Assembly: GCA_965262665.1 (NCBI GenBank)
Contig: OZ253551.1
Location: forward strand, 744,001 to 808,000
Source of the DNA: CBDBND01 sp965262665
GTDB taxonomy: Bacteria; Pseudomonadota; Alphaproteobacteria; Rhodospirillales; Rhodospirillaceae
Length of the DNA: 64,000 bases
Direction of reading: 5' to 3'
The position numbers were made by a program, and so were the translations under genes. This document shows positions 9,917 through 19,738 of the stretch, piece by piece. Below the pieces are notes generated by a model. The model ran no database searches, had not been told where the DNA came from, and saw only the letters and a list, made by a program, of their open reading frames with translations. Position 1 is the stretch's first letter, and every line of letters starts with the position of its first letter.

Positions 9917-10915
9917 ATGGCTGAGGATTTAGAGTTCTCGATTTTGATAACATGGGGAAGCGGTGTGCGAAAAACGATTGTCGTATTGGTGGCGCTCGCT
10001 GTGGTCTGGGTCGGGGGATATGTGATCCTCGCCCGCTCCGGCGCCTTTCAGATTAGCGTTGAAGAACTGAGAGAAAAATACGCTGATCAGGACTCGAAAT
10101 ACGTCGAGGTCAAAGGCACCACGTTCCATTACAAAGACCAAGGCACGGGCCCCGCCGTCCTGCTCCTTCACGGGTCCTTCGGATCGAACCGGACATGGGA
10201 TGTTGTGGTCAAGGAATTGGGACCGGACTATCGCCTCATACGATTTGACCAACCCCCATCAGGCCTTTCCAGCGACATTCCAGCAGAAAACGAAGGGCTA
10301 TCGCTCGAAGACTTTCTCGCTGCCTTTCTTGATGAAATTGGTGTGGACGAGGTCAGTCTCGTCGGCACGTCAAGCGGGGGAATCTTCGGTTATCGTTTTG
10401 CCGCCAAATACCCGGACCGTGCCAAGGCTCTAATACTTGCAAATTCACCGTCCGCAGTCGTCGACAACAACGCCACCGATACGCCGTTCGGTCTGGACAT
10501 CTTGATTTACCTGACCCGTAACATTTTTCACTATCAGCCGCGCCTTTACTGGCGCTCACTCCTGGTATCTCTTTATGCTGACCCAACACGGCTGACGGAC
10601 GATGTGGTTGAGCAATATTACGACAACGCTAGACGTACACAGACGGCACCCTACGTCCGATCACTGTTTGCACGAGTGAACGACACGGCGGAGATTGACG
10701 AGGTTCTGGCGCGGGTGACAACCCCTACGCTGCTGTTGTGGGGTGTACCGGACCGGGTCCTCCCCGAAGCCATGGGATATCAACTGCAGAGAAAACTATC
10801 CGCGATTGAACCGGAACTAATTTTTCTGAATGGCACGGGCCATTATCCGCCCGTTGAGTCACCGGAAATCGTGGCGGGCCACATCAAGCGTTTTTTGTCC
10901 GAGACCCTCGATTGA
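9917..10915 (+). CDS. Membrane-anchored alpha/beta hydrolase
   Basis: The 332-residue protein has a hydrophobic segment at about residues 21-40 (VVLVALAVVWVGGYVILA) that looks like an uncleaved anchor, placing the catalytic domain in the periplasm. The fold is marked by the oxyanion region LLLHGSFGSN and the nucleophile elbow GTSSG (Ser152). The acid lies in LLWGVPDRVLP and the catalytic His in LNGTGHYPPVESPE. All three catalytic residues are therefore present. It is a probable esterase or lactonase. It is a single gene between the divergent methyltransferase and the convergent carboxylesterase. An internal start near residue 17 is possible. Confidence 0.88.
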   Translation: MAEDLEFSILITWGSGVRKTIVVLVALAVVWVGGYVILARSGAFQISVEELREKYADQDSKYVEVKGTTFHYKDQGTGPAVLLLHGSFGSNRTWDVVVKELGPDYRLIRFDQPPSGLSSDIPAENEGLSLEDFLAAFLDEIGVDEVSLVGTSSGGIFGYRFAAKYPDRAKALILANSPSAVVDNNATDTPFGLDILIYLTRNIFHYQPRLYWRSLLVSLYADPTRLTDDVVEQYYDNARRTQTAPYVRSLFARVNDTAEIDEVLARVTTPTLLLWGVPDRVLPEAMGYQLQRKLSAIEPELIFLNGTGHYPPVESPEIVAGHIKRFLSETLD

Positions 10916-12097
10916 TGTTCTGAATTTGCCGCAGCGGATCAATATAAAGATCTAACTGAGTTAAAGACGGGGCAACAGACTTTACGATCTATCGTCAGCC
11001 ACAGCCGACAGTGTGTCCAGCCGATCATTCCGCGCATCTGGATGCACTGCCTGACCGTGCAGCATGAACTCCATGATTTGGCCGCCGCTGTAGTCCGGCC
11101 ATGGCGTCAGACTGGAATCGTTGGGCTCGCCCGTAGATGCGAAAGCACGCCATGTTGCGTTCATGGTGCGCGCGACGGTCTCATCCGCATCTGTATTGTG
11201 TGCTCCATCAGCTTTCAGCGTATCGAAGACATAGGGGATTTCTGCAGCGTGACGGGGCCCCCTTACCTTCCGCCGCGGCGGCATCGTCGACCACCGAGAA
11301 CAAGTACAGAAACGTCGGGTGACCGTTCTGGCTATGTAACTTCGCCAGGGCGCGTGCCTGTTGGGTGAATAGAAAATCGCTGATGAGGTGGTGGTCGAGT
11401 TGTTCTCGGCTTCCATACATTGTTGCCAATGCGTTGTAGTCGTCGTCAGTGACGAAGGCATGGAGGTCGGGGCGGTCACTGTTCCAGGCTATGCCAGGGA
11501 ACTCATGGCTGTTGGAGCCAAGCATGAACGGCACCGGCGCTTCTTTGTTGGCACGAAAGGCCGCCCACATATCATCGGTCAGCACCTTACCGTCAAGAAT
11601 GAAATAGAGATGCCCTGGCGGCCTTGGCTGCGCGACAATCGTTGTCGCCGGCACTGCGCGCAGAACGGCTAGGTCGTTTCCCTGCACACCGACAGCCGTG
11701 GCAAGTTCCGTACCTTCGGACTCTGCAGCGCGGCGACCGTCGGGTGAATCAACGGTCATGCGATGGAGCCAACCACGGCCGTATCCGGACTGCGAAACGG
11801 CGCGATGAAATAGCCCGCGCGCCTCCGGCGAAACCATCAAGGCATTGACCGACAGTCCACCAGCGGACTCGCCAAAGATGGTCACGTTGTTGGGATCGCC
11901 ACCGAACGCTGCGATATTGCGGACCACCCATTGCAGAGCCGCGATCTGATCCATGAGACCGTAGTTGCCGAGACGCCCGTCATCGGCATTCTCTGCCGTC
12001 AGTGCGGGATGCGCGAATACGCCGAGCTGACCGAGGCGATAGTTGATCGACACAAACACCACACTACCGCGCGCAAAAGCTTCGCCGTCATAACTTA

Positions 12098-13004
12098 GAG
12101 GCCGTTTCGAAAGGGGTTGAGTGGCCGGTGTCGATGTGATTCCAGGAAGGTTGCTGAAACCGATCTGGAGCCGCCATGTGGACGCCGACCACCCGAGAGC
12201 AGCATAGCCGCAAGGCGCTGCGTTATCAGACTGATTTGACCGCTGCGGAGTGGGTTGTGATCGAGCCTCATTTGCCTCCGGCTCATGGCACGGGACGGCC
12301 CCGGTCATGGCCGATGCGAGAGATCGTCAACGGCATTTTCTACGTGATGCGGGCTGGCTGCCCTTGGCGCTTGCTGCCAAGCGATTTACCACCGTGGGGC
12401 ACGATCTATCGCTGGTTCGCTAAGTTCCGCGACGACGGCCTCCTTGAGAAGATCAACCACTTTCTGGTCATGGCCGATCGCGAGCGGGTCGGACGCGAGG
12501 CCAGCCCGAGCGGCGCGATTATCGACAGCCAGAGCGTCAAGACGACCGAGGCTGGTGGCCCCCGCGGCTACGATGCGGGCAAGAAGATCAAGGGGCGCAA
12601 GCGCCACGCGCTGGTCGACACCGACGGGCGCGGCCTCGTGCTCGAGGCGCATCCGGCGAGTATCCAGGACCGCGATGGTGGCGGGCCGCTGCTGTGCGCC
12701 TCACGCGGCTCGTTTCCGTTCATCGAGAAGGTCTTTGCCGACAGCGGCTACGCCGGCGAGAAGGTCGCCACGGCCACCATGATCGCCGTCGAGATCGTGC
12801 GCAAAAGCCCCGATCAGGTCGGCTTCGCCGTCCAACCGCGCCGCTGGGTCGTGGAGCGCTTCTTCGCCTGGATCAACCGCAACCGGCGACTGGCAAAGGA
12901 CTTCGAGGCCACCATCGCCTCGGCCCGCGCCTTCCTCTACGCCGCCTCCGTCATGCTCCTCGTCCGCAGATTGGCCCGAGCCGCATGACTTTCGAAACCG
13001 ACTC
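12098..13004 (+). mobile_element. IS5-family (IS427-group-like) element, copy 1
   Basis: The 907-bp element has ends GAGGCCGTTTCGAAA and, from the right, GAGTCGGTTTCGAAA, flanked by 3-bp duplications TTA at 12095-12097 and 13005-13007. A near-identical copy is at 44762-45667. The small terminal inverted repeats and the 3-bp TNA-type target are those of the IS427 group. Confidence 0.95.
12176..12988 (+). CDS. IS5-family transposase (intact)
   Basis: A 270-residue DDE transposase starting MWTPTTREQHSRKALRYQTD. It has the DUF4096-like N-terminal domain (LTAAEWVVIEPHLPP, GRPRSWPMREIVNGIFYVMR) and the DDE_Tnp_1 core: IIDSQSVKTTEAGG with the first Asp, VFADSGYAGEK with the second, and RRWVVERFFAWINRNRRLAKD with the Glu. 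The reading frame is uninterrupted, in contrast to the copy at 44762-45667, which lacks one T. It could therefore supply transposase for both copies. The GC-rich coding style differs from the surrounding esterase. Confidence 0.95.
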   Translation: MWTPTTREQHSRKALRYQTDLTAAEWVVIEPHLPPAHGTGRPRSWPMREIVNGIFYVMRAGCPWRLLPSDLPPWGTIYRWFAKFRDDGLLEKINHFLVMADRERVGREASPSGAIIDSQSVKTTEAGGPRGYDAGKKIKGRKRHALVDTDGRGLVLEAHPASIQDRDGGGPLLCASRGSFPFIEKVFADSGYAGEKVATATMIAVEIVRKSPDQVGFAVQPRRWVVERFFAWINRNRRLAKDFEATIASARAFLYAASVMLLVRRLARAA

Positions 13005-13615
13005 TTAGCGCCGCTGACGAACCACGAGTGAACCCGCCGCCATGAATCCAAACCATTGCCGGGAGCGGTCGGGTCACGCTCGTGGGTCGGAAAACATTAA
13101 GGGTAAGACAGTCCTCGCTCATATTTTCAGGCGTCTCAGTATTGCCAGCGCCCGATGGCCTGGACGGCTGCACACAGATGTCCCCGAAGCGGTCAGCAGC
13201 GCGAATGCCCGACCAGGCGACCGCAGGTTGGGGCGCACGCCAGCGCAGAGCGCCTACCGGCGGTGTGGCGTAAGGGATGCCTTTGAACACATCGACCCCA
13301 TCGAGTGTGACGCCAGTGATAAGGCCAGTCTCGATCTCGAGTGGTTCAGTGACTTGAGCGCCGGTCGATTGCGGGATCGTGAGAACAAGAAAAAGCGCAA
13401 CTATGCTGATCCAGTGCCGCAACATGAGAAAAGTCCTCTCGATAGAGTTGAGCCACTCAAAATGAATGTGAGCCCTATAATATCTGTGAAGGATGAGTTC
13501 TGAGTAACAACAGTGTCAATGTTACGCAAAACGTCCTGTTTGGGTCAAAAAGCAGACATGAAGCGGCACATTGGGTGGGAACCCGCGCGCACCACTCTAT
13601 CACTCGATGGACTTT

Positions 13616-15565
13616 CTAAAAATCTGCCGCGACCGACAGCTCAACCCGGCGCTGGTCAAATGGACGGACTTGGCTGGAGACACTCGGCGTGATGCTATAG
13701 GTATTCGTGAGATTACGCCCCTGCAGGCGAAACCGCACCGGAACGTCGGAAATCGTTGTATTGTATCTCAGTCCGGCGTCGAACGTGATGGCGCCGGAAA
13801 TGCGGCGCGAGTTATTCACGTTCAATAATCGCGACGAGATACTCTCGACTTTGGCGTCCAAGGCCAACCCTTGCACGGCCTCGGGCCGATACTGCACATT
13901 GACGCGAACGAGACGTGGAATAGGGCCAATCGCGGTGAGCCGGGCTGCACCTTGGGCTACCGACGTGTCCGTGATGCGTGGCCTCAGGAACACGGCTCCT
14001 GCAACCACGGTCAATGACTCAGTGACTGAGCCTGCCAACGACAACTCAACTCCGCGGTGACGAATATCACCCAACCGGCGAAACACGTTGACCGGATCCA
14101 AGGCATAGTAGGGCTTATCGATTTGAAAGACTCCAGCAACAAATTGCAGGTCGGGGTTTAATTGATAACGGAGACCAGCGTCAATTTGGCGAGTGAGCTC
14201 GGCCGGCACGGCTTCATCTCGATTGACAGCATTGCCTGGTGCCGTGCCCAACTCCTCGATACCCCGCGTATAGCTGGCATAGACAGCGAACTTGGAAGAC
14301 AGATAGGCAGCAGCAGCGGCGTTATACAGCCACGGCGACTGCTCTCCTTTGATAGGCGCTGAAGCTGGACGGAAAAGCGTCCGTTCGTATGACGTTTTTT
14401 GCAGGGCCGTACTCAATTGGCCGACATTTTGCCAGATCCCTTCATACGCAACGCCACCGGTGATCTGGCGGGTTGTGGATGCCGTGGGTGTGGTGGTTTG
14501 AAACTGCGGTTCTTGCAGATCGGGAAAAGCGCCAATTGTTATCCGGCCGAAATTTTGCCGATCTCCACCACCAAAGGTGTTGTCGCGGTCGCGGGCCCGG
14601 GTGTTGAAGTAAACGGTATGGCGGCGCACATCCTCGACAAAGGGCTTCGATAACCGGATTTCCCCCGAAGTGGATCGAGTGCCGCGCGGCGGCGATTGCG
14701 TAATGAAATAGTCGCCATTTCCCAGTGCGTCGGTGTTCAGCACGAAGGCGGTAAGGGTCGTGGGCTGGTTGTTCTCGGACCGGAAGACACCAGTACTGAG
14801 AGTCCATTGGTCCGGTAAATTTATTTCACCGACAAAGCCGTAGTTGTATTGCCGGAAGCCGAAATAGAGCCACTCCGGACTGGTCAGATCTTCGGCGCGG
14901 AATCTTGGCGAGTCGTTATTACCAATAAAGACACGCGGTCTATCTCCATCCACGGCACCGATCTTTGAGTAACTGAAGAACGGAATGAGCGAGACCGTGT
15001 CGCTCGGTGTCCAGTTGGCGACAAGACCGCTGCTGTACCCCTCATCTCCAACAGCAAATTGATGAGAGTTATTGCGCCTGTAGCCGAAACCAGCGCCGAT
15101 GCTAAGCACGTCTTCGACCACAGGAATTTGTGTATCGATCTCAATGTTATGTCTGGCGTAGGAAAATAGAGCCCCTTCTGTTGCCAGCACACTGGTGACA
15201 TGCCGGTCTCCGGGAACCCGCAAATTGAAATCGACCACACCGGTCGGCGCCGGAAGCGGATATCCCTGCGCACTGATCCCGACATGGATGGTTGAGCCGC
15301 GTCGTACTCGTACGTTCGGCGCCGCAGCCTGGTCAAAGTAAAGGCCGTTGATGCGCAGATTTCCGGCCTGGCTGGGATTGAAGCCGCGGGCGCTGGCCGA
15401 GGAGTAAAGCCCGATTTCCTCATTGCCGATCACGGTCCCAAAAGCATCATCGGCTTCGGCAACCGCGTTTTCTCCAGCGCGTTGAGCCTGCACATGCCCC
15501 GTGAACAGCATAAAGACGCACATAAAGACGGTCGGCAATAGCCTGCCGGTCAAACAGTCAAACAA
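13616..15565 (-). CDS. TonB-dependent outer-membrane receptor
   Basis: The 649-residue protein has a signal peptide (LLPTVFMCVFMLFTGHVQA) and a plug domain recognisable by EEIGLYSSASARGFNPSQAG and NLRINGLYFDQ. About twenty amphipathic beta strands follow and it ends VELSVAADF with the terminal aromatic residue of outer-membrane barrels. The layout resembles siderophore or substrate receptors such as FecA- and FyuA-like proteins, on the small side. It would import a bulky nutrient using TonB energy. Its position between esterase and oxidoreductase genes suggests uptake of the pathway substrate rather than iron, but this is inference. It is apparently intact and is the only outer-membrane importer in the window. 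Confidence 0.9.
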   Translation of the reverse strand: MFDCLTGRLLPTVFMCVFMLFTGHVQAQRAGENAVAEADDAFGTVIGNEEIGLYSSASARGFNPSQAGNLRINGLYFDQAAAPNVRVRRGSTIHVGISAQGYPLPAPTGVVDFNLRVPGDRHVTSVLATEGALFSYARHNIEIDTQIPVVEDVLSIGAGFGYRRNNSHQFAVGDEGYSSGLVANWTPSDTVSLIPFFSYSKIGAVDGDRPRVFIGNNDSPRFRAEDLTSPEWLYFGFRQYNYGFVGEINLPDQWTLSTGVFRSENNQPTTLTAFVLNTDALGNGDYFITQSPPRGTRSTSGEIRLSKPFVEDVRRHTVYFNTRARDRDNTFGGGDRQNFGRITIGAFPDLQEPQFQTTTPTASTTRQITGGVAYEGIWQNVGQLSTALQKTSYERTLFRPASAPIKGEQSPWLYNAAAAAYLSSKFAVYASYTRGIEELGTAPGNAVNRDEAVPAELTRQIDAGLRYQLNPDLQFVAGVFQIDKPYYALDPVNVFRRLGDIRHRGVELSLAGSVTESLTVVAGAVFLRPRITDTSVAQGAARLTAIGPIPRLVRVNVQYRPEAVQGLALDAKVESISSRLLNVNNSRRISGAITFDAGLRYNTTISDVPVRFRLQGRNLTNTYSITPSVSSQVRPFDQRRVELSVAADF

Positions 15566-15726
15566 TATGGCATCCCCCTGGACGGCCCCCGCTTACGCCA
15601 TCAAAGTACGCTGAAAGCTTCCGATGCGATACCCAACGATAGTGATTCGGCACTGTCGGAAATTCAGGCACACCTGGTAAAGTGTCTAGGAATTTAGGCG
15701 AAAACCTACTTTAGGGAGAAACCGTT

Positions 15727-16467
15727 ATGATTGATCTCAGAGCGACCCACCTGTCGCGTCGGAACATCTTGCTCACAGCCGTTCAATTGGCAGTGTTTGC
15801 CTCAGTTTCGCGTACAACCCACGCGGCTTCACATGCGCTCAAAATCGGTACCGTCGGTGCGGGCAATGTCGGCCGTGCACTCGGGACCGTGTGGATCGAA
15901 GCAGGTCATCAGGTGATGTTTTCCTCACGTCATCCCGAGGAGTTGAGGCCATGGGTTGAGGAGCTAGGCCCAACGGCCAGTGTTGGAACGGTCGCGGAGG
16001 CAGTGGCCTTCGGCGACGTTATTCTGCTCGCCATCCCCTATGGCGCGCTGCCGCAATTCGGTGAGGATTTCGCACCGGCGCTCGCCGGCAAAGTGCTCGT
16101 GATGGACACCTGCAATCCATTTCCCAACCGCGACGGCGACGTTGCGGTGACAGCGATCGAAAAAGGAGCGGGTTCGTATATTGCGGAACTTCTGCCCGGG
16201 GCCCCCGTGGTGCGCGCCTTCAACGCGGTCAACTATAGACGCATGGCAAGTGGTGGTGGCCGCCCCGATGGAACGCGCCTTGGCATGCCAATGGCAGGAG
16301 ACGACGCCAATGCATTGAGCGTGGCTTCCGATTTGGTGCGCGACGTGGAGTTCGAACCGGTCATTGTCGGTTCGCTCGAGTTTGGCAAACACCTCAGACC
16401 CCGCCAACCGCTCGCCGGTGAGCTCGAAGTGGACGAAATCCGGAGAATTGCTGCCACGCTCAATTAG
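15727..16467 (+). CDS. Exported NADP-binding oxidoreductase (F420-dependent NADP reductase-like)
   Basis: A 246-residue protein. The leader SRRNILLTAVQLAVFASVSR is Tat-like and precedes a Rossmann domain, KIGTVGAGNVGRALGTVWIE. It continues with ADV-type motifs: VILLAIPYGALPQFG, VLVMDTCNPFPNRDG and VVRAFNAVNYR. This is the NADP_Rossmann / coenzyme F420-dependent reductase-like family (COG2085), usually cytoplasmic. The Tat leader implies export of the folded, cofactor-loaded enzyme. The start is supported by AGGGAGAAACC just upstream. It is transcribed away from the TonB receptor across a 161-bp intergenic space. The substrate is unknown. Confidence 0.85.
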   Translation: MIDLRATHLSRRNILLTAVQLAVFASVSRTTHAASHALKIGTVGAGNVGRALGTVWIEAGHQVMFSSRHPEELRPWVEELGPTASVGTVAEAVAFGDVILLAIPYGALPQFGEDFAPALAGKVLVMDTCNPFPNRDGDVAVTAIEKGAGSYIAELLPGAPVVRAFNAVNYRRMASGGGRPDGTRLGMPMAGDDANALSVASDLVRDVEFEPVIVGSLEFGKHLRPRQPLAGELEVDEIRRIAATLN

Positions 16468-16514
16468 GTGGCTGCCGGTCTGCTTTAGTCAGAAGCGGAT
16501 CGAATGACAGGACA

Positions 16515-17687
16515 TTAAATCTCCATCGTCATGGCGTTGTAGACGAACTCTTGCTCCATGCCGGCACTGGGGGCCTTGGCGCGATCCGCCGGGTCAGCGC
16601 TCATATAAACCTTGCCCCGTTCCAATGATTTGACGTGGAACATATTGGCTCGGGCCAACCGCGCCTGTTGGTAGCGCGCGAAGGCCGCCTGCCAATTGCC
16701 CTCCTCGGCTTCGAAACAGCGGGCAAGCACAGCACCGTCTTCAAATGCCATGCCCGCGCCCATGCCGTAGAACGGCGTCATCGGACGCGCCGCATCGCCG
16801 AGCAAGGTCACCCGCCCGGCAATCCAGCCGTCCAGAGGCTGCCGGCTATACAAAGCCCAGCGGAGGCAGCGCCCGTCGGGCGATGCCTTGATGATGCGCT
16901 GTACGTCTGCGTGATAATCTCCGAAATGTTCCAGCACTTCATCGATATCCGTCTGTGCCGTCCAGCTTTCCTCACCGATGCCGTCTGGCAGGTAGGCATT
17001 GGCCACCCAGTTGATCTGCCGGCCATGGCGCAAGGGATAGCGGGCAAACATACGTCCTTCGGCGGGATAACCCGCGAAGTGTGGGACGAAATCTATGCCC
17101 GGCACATCGGCGGCATTGACCAGGCCGCGCCAGGTCATAAAGCCGGTATATGTTAGCGGCTCGGTGGGGAACAGTTTGTCCCGCACGACGGACTTCAAAC
17201 CGTCGCAAGCAATGACTACATCGCACCGGTCCATGGCGCCATTGGCAAAACGTAACGTGACACCATCGCCATCCTGTTCGATGTCTGCCAGCGCATGGTC
17301 GAGACGCAGTGTATCGCCAGCCTTATCGAATGCATCTTCCAACACCTTGTGCAGATCCGCCCGGAGCATATACCGGGTCAGCGCACCTTGAGTTTTAAGG
17401 GCTTGTTCAAGACTGCGTTCCGTAAACAGGATCCGTTCGCCGGTCTTGTAATTCAGGGTGCCGAAAGTGGTTGAGCCGCCGGCAAAAGACTCAGCCGCCT
17501 CTTCCAGACCGAGACCTTGGAGAACCAAGGTCATATTAGGCCCGACGGTGGTGCCGGCACCGATTTCTCCCAGAACCGGAGATTGCTCATAGACGGTCAC
17601 ATCGAAGCCGCGCTGCTGGAGGGCGACGGCAGCGGTCATGCCGCCAAGTCCGGCGCCGACGATTCCGATTTTGAATTGCTGTCCCAT
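16515..17687 (-). CDS. FAD-dependent aromatic monooxygenase (salicylate hydroxylase-like)
   Basis: The 390-residue flavoprotein opens with KIGIVGAGLGGMTAAVALQQ, the GxGxxG motif at residues 11-16. It contains CDVVIACDGLKSVVRDKLF (DG motif) and VTLLGDAARPMTPFYGMGAG (GD motif), the three signatures of single-component class A flavin monooxygenases. Such enzymes hydroxylate aromatic or heteroaromatic rings using NAD(P)H and O2. Residue content and length are normal. It is the last gene of the compact seven-gene operon 23650-16515, starting 12 bp after the DUF1838 stop. It gives that operon a ring-hydroxylation step that does not depend on Rieske enzymes. Confidence 0.92.
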   Translation of the reverse strand: MGQQFKIGIVGAGLGGMTAAVALQQRGFDVTVYEQSPVLGEIGAGTTVGPNMTLVLQGLGLEEAAESFAGGSTTFGTLNYKTGERILFTERSLEQALKTQGALTRYMLRADLHKVLEDAFDKAGDTLRLDHALADIEQDGDGVTLRFANGAMDRCDVVIACDGLKSVVRDKLFPTEPLTYTGFMTWRGLVNAADVPGIDFVPHFAGYPAEGRMFARYPLRHGRQINWVANAYLPDGIGEESWTAQTDIDEVLEHFGDYHADVQRIIKASPDGRCLRWALYSRQPLDGWIAGRVTLLGDAARPMTPFYGMGAGMAFEDGAVLARCFEAEEGNWQAAFARYQQARLARANMFHVKSLERGKVYMSADPADRAKAPSAGMEQEFVYNAMTMEI

Positions 17688-17699
17688 GATCTTTTGTAA

Positions 17700-18554
17700 C
17701 TACCGATTCGCCATCAAATGTTCAAAAAACGATGGACCTTCGTCCAACTCCGGTGACTGGTCGAACAGCGGCGTAAGGGCGCGTGCTCTTTCCAAATAAT
17801 AGGCATCACAGTCGTCGACACTGTCCAGCTTGACCGCATCGTAATGCCAGATGGCATGGCCGGGCAGAATGCCAAGCTCTTTGTATGGTGCACGCGTTCC
17901 GGAAAAGATGTTCCACCCGGCGGAGCGGTAGTGGGCAGCGGTTACGCCAGGATCGAACACCTCACGCGCGCTGGTAAAGAAGGACACGGATTCCAGCGAC
18001 GGCTGTGGAATCATTGGCGGAAAGTTAGACGACCGTTGCAAACGGATGTCATCGCCGTCCCGTGTCCAGTTGAGGGACAAAGGTTTGTCGGGATAGCGGT
18101 CCGGAAATGCCTTTTTCATGCTGCCGTAATAGTGCCCCGTCGGCGTGAACAGTTCCCCTTCCTTGTGGCGGATGTAACTTGGCGTCAGGGTGACCGTCTT
18201 GCCGTTGAACGGACTGGTGAAGGTGTCAATGAAGGTGTCGGTTTCCAGGTCAGTAAAAAACGACAACACGGAGGGAAAGCGCACCCAACTGGCTTCGCCA
18301 ATCTGCCGCCACCAGGCCGACTCACTGTTGCGAAAGCCGTAAAGTGGGACGATGGCGTCGGGCCGTACCGCCATGACGATGCCGCGGGTCTTCTTAACCA
18401 CCCGCCCACCGTCGGTGCGGCCGAGAATCTTGACGTAAGCCTCATTTTGCTTTGCGGGATCGTTCGGCAGATCATCAGCCAGTGCCTTGGAGAACGGTAC
18501 AGCCATAGCACCGAGACCGGTTGCAACCGCAGCACGACGGGTGAGTGGGGTCAT
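17700..18554 (-). CDS. DUF1838-family exported protein
   Basis: A 284-residue intact member of DUF1838. The leader LTRRAAVATGLGAMAVPFSK carries a twin-arginine motif. The body has the family pattern: AYVKILGRTDGGRVVKKTRG, the FFTDLETDTFIDTFTSPFNG segment (the conserved 'tDleTGe...NPytge' motif), and GHAIWHYDAVKLDSVDD near the end. The function is not established. The start overlaps the stop of the upstream beta-lactamase-fold gene by 4 bp (18551-18554), so the two are translationally coupled. It is the only DUF1838 member in this window inside an undamaged operon, and so the best representative of the four. Confidence 0.9.
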   Translation of the reverse strand: MTPLTRRAAVATGLGAMAVPFSKALADDLPNDPAKQNEAYVKILGRTDGGRVVKKTRGIVMAVRPDAIVPLYGFRNSESAWWRQIGEASWVRFPSVLSFFTDLETDTFIDTFTSPFNGKTVTLTPSYIRHKEGELFTPTGHYYGSMKKAFPDRYPDKPLSLNWTRDGDDIRLQRSSNFPPMIPQPSLESVSFFTSAREVFDPGVTAAHYRSAGWNIFSGTRAPYKELGILPGHAIWHYDAVKLDSVDDCDAYYLERARALTPLFDQSPELDEGPSFFEHLMANR

Positions 18555-19738
18555 GGTTGTTGGGTCCCGTACCCAAGGTCGCGCAACACGATATTGGGGA
18601 TCATCCCGTCATCCCACGTGGGGGATGGCATACCAGTACGCACAATCACGAGATCGGCTGACGAAATGACATAAACCCGTTGGCCGCCGCCACCGTCAAA
18701 GAACACCACATCGTCGACCAGAAACGGGTCCGCCTGTTTCACGCCGAAAGGTGTGTTCTTGTTGTAAAAGCGTTCCGGCACATGGGGCGAACCGATCCAC
18801 ATTTGCAATCCGTATTTAGGATTGTTGGGCGACGGTGTTTTCATCTGTGTTAGCCAGTCCGCTGGAATGACCTGCTGGCCTTCGATAACGCCGTTGTTTT
18901 TGATGGCTAGGCCGATGCGCAACCAGTCCCGTGGGCGGGCTTGGAAAAAGGAGTACGCCTTGGGTAGTCCGCCCGTGCGATCCATCCAAAGCGTGGCTGA
19001 TTTTGCCCCAAGAGGCTGCCAAAGTTGTTCCGACACATACTCCGCATAGCTGCGGCCCGTCGCCCGCTTCAGGATCAACATCAGCAGTTGAGAGTTGGCG
19101 CTGTTGTAGGTGAACTCTGTTCCCGGTTCCGCCGTGAGATCGAAACGGAGAATGGCGTTCTCCATACTCGGCCCGATGAACAAGCGGATGGCTTTGTTAT
19201 AGGGATTCTGCAGAAGACGAAAATCAAACCGATGATGTTCCAGGCCGCTGGCCATCTGCAACACATGACGCACCGTCATAGAGTCACGGCCTGTGCCGAT
19301 CCATTCCGGAATGTAAGTTGTGACGGGATCATTGAGGGACTCGATTGCCCCATCTTCGACGGCAAACCCAAACATTAGTCCCAACACCGACTTGGCCATT
19401 GAGTATGTTTCGGTCACATCGTCGGGGCCGAAGTCCCGCCAGTAGGTTTCGAATTGAATGCCGGCACCCTGGTGAACGATGAGAGAAAAAGACTCCAATT
19501 GCTCTGCATACGTAACCAAGTCTGCAATGGCCTCTCGAGAAAGCACAGCATTTTCCGGCTCGACGGTCGGCAACTCCTCGCGGAAATTTCCCTCTACCGT
19601 TGCGGTCGGACTAATCCAGTGGGGATAGCTGATCGGTGTTTGGTCGCGGATGGTCACGAACCTGGACCAAAAGGTCCAGTCAATGGCAACCGCAGCCACG
19701 GCAATAACAATGATGACGGCAATGATCCTTTTTGTCAT
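18551..19738 (-). CDS. Beta-lactamase-fold serine hydrolase (class C type), membrane-anchored
   Basis: The 395-residue protein has an N-terminal hydrophobic helix (IIAVIIVIAVAAVAIDWTFW). The serine-lysine pair S113-M-A-K116 lies in YSMAKSVLG, and the second-motif tyrosine in FTYNSANSQ. The third motif region is near the end around the glycine-rich VFFDGGGGQRVYV. This is the PBP4*/esterase EstB/class C beta-lactamase superfamily, whose members in catabolic clusters act as esterases or transesterases. The gene overlaps its paralogue upstream (19735-19738) and the DUF1838 gene downstream (18551-18554). The pair probably arose by tandem duplication. Confidence 0.9.
   Translation of the reverse strand: MTKRIIAVIIVIAVAAVAIDWTFWSRFVTIRDQTPISYPHWISPTATVEGNFREELPTVEPENAVLSREAIADLVTYAEQLESFSLIVHQGAGIQFETYWRDFGPDDVTETYSMAKSVLGLMFGFAVEDGAIESLNDPVTTYIPEWIGTGRDSMTVRHVLQMASGLEHHRFDFRLLQNPYNKAIRLFIGPSMENAILRFDLTAEPGTEFTYNSANSQLLMLILKRATGRSYAEYVSEQLWQPLGAKSATLWMDRTGGLPKAYSFFQARPRDWLRIGLAIKNNGVIEGQQVIPADWLTQMKTPSPNNPKYGLQMWIGSPHVPERFYNKNTPFGVKQADPFLVDDVVFFDGGGGQRVYVISSADLVIVRTGMPSPTWDDGMIPNIVLRDLGYGTQQP

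Larger units (their letters stand above)
10982..13425 (-). pseudogene. Type B carboxylesterase, split by IS5 and frameshifted
   Basis: The N-terminal part (13425 to 13005) begins with a signal peptide (MLRHWISIVALFLVLTIPQS), then GLITGVTLDGVDVFKGIPYA, SEDCLTLNVF and VWIHGGGF, the classic carboxylesterase B landmarks. The IS5 element (12098-13004) interrupts it. Excising the element and one TTA copy restores SSAAL-SYDGEAF in frame. The rest carries the nucleophile motif FGESAGG. A one-base insertion near 11251 shifts the last part (HAAEIPYVFDTL onward) to the stop at 10982. So there are two independent lesions. The intact protein would have been an exported serine esterase of roughly 510 residues. 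Confidence 0.9.
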